Assembly: GCA_041645435.1 (NCBI GenBank)
Contig: JBAZQB010000002.1
Location: forward strand, 62,001 to 126,000
Direction: 5' to 3'
DNA: 64,000 nucleotides
DNA from: Methanoregula sp.
Lineage (GTDB): Archaea; Halobacteriota; Methanomicrobia; Methanomicrobiales; Methanospirillaceae
Shown: positions 62,706-64,000 of the stretch, piece by piece
Numbering within the stretch: the first letter of the stretch is position 1
How the letters are laid out: every line of letters begins with the position of its first letter
Notes under the pieces: generated by a model
What the model saw: the letters and a program-made list of their open reading frames with translations, nothing else
Told to the model about the DNA's origin: nothing
The model's database searches: none
Program-made: the position numbers and the translations under genes

Positions 62706-63251
62706 AACCCTCATTAGTACATATACACTTAGCAATTTTTTATGAATCGATTTTGAACAATTCCAGATCAAATCCGGCAAGCCTTTTTACAAAAAAAATC
62801 GAGATCCGTTTCGCGCAAAAAAATTTAAATCGATCTCTGAAATTTTTTTTTCAATCGACCCCTCAGCCCCTGCCTTGAATTTTTTAATCAGACCTTGATT
62901 TTATTTCCGGACCCTCACCCCGGAGAAAATGATTTGTTGTTAGATAATTATCCAACAGTTGGATAATTATCCAACAGTTGGCAACTTATCTAACACCCTG
63001 TGATCGCGATTAAAAATTTTCCGGCAAGGTTCGATTGAAAAAAATTTCAAAAAAAATTTGAAAAAAGGAAAAAAATTCCCGGAAAAATGTATATTAAAAG
63101 TGTACAAAAAGTGATAACAATCCTGCTCATGAATTCTGCAAAAAATATTCTTGAACCTAATGCTGATCACAGCATTCGATCGTTCTGTAGTCCAACGCAT
63201 ACCTTTTTCCCGTTTCTTTTCGAGACAGAGTAGTACGAGGTGCACGACTGC
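62706..63251. promoter_or_regulatory. A/T-rich gap with an alternating half-site cluster
   Basis: From 62939 to 62994 six 9-mers alternate in orientation: GTTAGATAA, TTATCCAAC, GTTGGATAA, TTATCCAAC, GTTGGCAAC and TTATCTAAC. This includes a perfect 19-bp palindrome, TTATCCAACAGTTGGATAA (62948-62966). The remaining gap is A/T-rich with several A- and T-runs and no gene. Confidence 0.5.
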
Positions 63252-63875
63252 ATGGAACCCGCAACGTTAGTGTCCGGCATTTCTGAGGAATATGCAGAGG
63301 AGGCTGGCATGATACGGGAAGCAGCCCTGCGTATCCGCAGCGCCCGGACCCGCGGGGAACTCGGCACCCTGCTTGTTCACGAAGTGCACCAGTACTCCCT
63401 CTTTGATCTCCAGATCATCGGGGGACGCCTCTACAATGATATAGAAAAACTCCCGTCCCCGTACCGCGAGGCGATCCGCCCGTACTTTAACAAGCAGCTC
63501 TTCGGTGGGCATCATGAACTTCTTGCCATGCACCGGCGCGGGGCGTTTTTAGCAATGCAGACTCCTCTTGCCGATCCGGAAACGTTCCGGAAATTCTGCG
63601 ATATGCTGCCGGAAGGATGCTTTGCCGTGAATGAAGGAAGTGAGCGCAACCCGTACTTCCGGAACCCGAAGAACCGCTTCTTCTACTACCTGATCGCAGC
63701 GTTTTCCATGTTTGTGCTCGATAAGCCGGGCCACCCGGTGGGCATGCCGTTTCCCGGGGGTTTCAAAGTCGAGCAGCGGGGCAGGGACTACTATTGCCTG
63801 ATCCGGGACAAGGAAAAGGAAGTATTTTACTCAATCTGTAACTTCTGTCCGTCGAAACAGACCGAAGAGTCCTGA
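63252..63875 (+). CDS. DUF2115 (UPF0305) family protein
   Basis: 207 residues from ATG at 63252 (GAGGTG upstream; GTG at 63240 also possible). The family pattern is clear: GGRLYNDIEKLPSPYREAIR, FFYYLIAAFSMFVLDKPGHP, MPFPGGFKVEQRGRDYYCLI and the terminal ICNFCPSKQ, with the C-x-x-C near the end. DUF2115 is characteristic of methanogens and of unknown function, perhaps metal-binding. It stands alone after the operator-like cluster. Confidence 0.87.
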   Translation: MEPATLVSGISEEYAEEAGMIREAALRIRSARTRGELGTLLVHEVHQYSLFDLQIIGGRLYNDIEKLPSPYREAIRPYFNKQLFGGHHELLAMHRRGAFLAMQTPLADPETFRKFCDMLPEGCFAVNEGSERNPYFRNPKNRFFYYLIAAFSMFVLDKPGHPVGMPFPGGFKVEQRGRDYYCLIRDKEKEVFYSICNFCPSKQTEES

Positions 63876-63949
63876 ACGTTGATCGGCTCTCTCCGGAGTG
63901 GGGACATTTTTAACACCCCCGGCATCCTATGTCCATCTGCTGGCAAACC

Positions 63950-64000
63950 ATGAATACCCGGTATCCTTTCCTGCTCTCCATCCCGCACGGGGGAACGGAA
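63950..64000 (+). CDS. N-formylglutamate amidohydrolase-like protein, 5' start only
   Basis: The last 51 bases encode MNTRYPFLLSIPHGGTE, then the window ends. FLLSIPHGGTE is the first metal-binding strand of the N-formylglutamate amidohydrolase family (the HGG zinc ligand motif). An in-frame ATG at 63929 is an alternative start. Only 17 residues are seen, so the assignment is tentative. Confidence 0.55.
   Translation, partial: MNTRYPFLLSIPHGGTE

Overview
The window looks like chromosomal DNA of a methanogenic archaeon of the order Methanomicrobiales, most like Methanoregula. This is inferred from gene content and style, without any database search. Supporting signs are archaeal TATA-type promoters close to start codons, very large PAS/GAF sensor proteins, many secreted or membrane proteins with zinc-ribbon ends, giant IPT/TIG-PKD surface proteins with a PGF-pre-PGF-like domain, a form III RuBisCO, a class I hybrid cluster protein, a short siroheme reductase and a DUF2115 protein. 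I saw no CRISPR array, rRNA or tRNA gene.

Layout. 1-1.6 kb: end of a phosphate-uptake operon (pstA end, pstB, phoU). 1.8-9.3 kb: sensory cluster with a membrane PAS protein whose kinase core has lost key residues, a methyltransferase, a 1400-residue REC/7xPAS/GAF histidine kinase and the tail of a broken kinase. 9.5-19.1 kb: small and poorly characterised genes: a nonsense-interrupted 168-codon gene with a 40-codon membrane partner, an exonuclease-like protein lacking one catalytic Asp, zinc-ribbon and PH-like proteins, a REC-PAS protein, DUF504 and GYD proteins, and a Mop-like plus membrane pair. 19.2-21.1 kb: a membrane TPR protein. 21.4-24.8 kb: a four-gene operon (Cys-rich protein, alpha/beta hydrolase, DUF2284, MBL-fold hydrolase) divergent from a TetR regulator, with a palindrome over the shared TATA region. 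24.9-32.4 kb: membrane, lipo- and secreted proteins, a 2H phosphoesterase and a GNAT acetyltransferase.

32.6-39.1 kb holds one 2158-residue gene: 14 IPT/TIG units arranged as a 1053-bp higher-order repeat, two PKD domains, a PGF-pre-PGF-like domain, one membrane segment and a cytoplasmic receiver domain. 39.1-44.9 kb is a scar-rich accessory stretch: remnant of the 168-codon family, a lipoprotein, a complete IS element with a 5-bp target duplication but a frameshifted transposase, two broken small genes, a polytopic glycosyltransferase-like protein and a cut-off cupin.

44.8-48.7 kb is a redox-defence locus: a Cys-containing HxlR regulator, a 42-residue protein, a two-[4Fe-4S] protein and a siroheme reductase on the minus strand, divergent from hcp. 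49-58.7 kb: a PH-like surface protein, a solo DNA methyltransferase, a DUF2148 protein, form III RuBisCO, an exported M3 peptidase, and an Fe-S aldo/keto reductase coupled to a 40-codon ORF. 58.8-64 kb: an AT-rich RelA/SpoT-domain protein (probably acquired), a membrane/winged-helix pair, a CDF metal exporter, DUF2115 and the start of an N-formylglutamate amidohydrolase-like gene. A GC-rich structured repeat occurs about three times (48.9, 61.1 and 62.6 kb); one copy is interrupted by a 52-bp hairpin element that also occurs near another copy.
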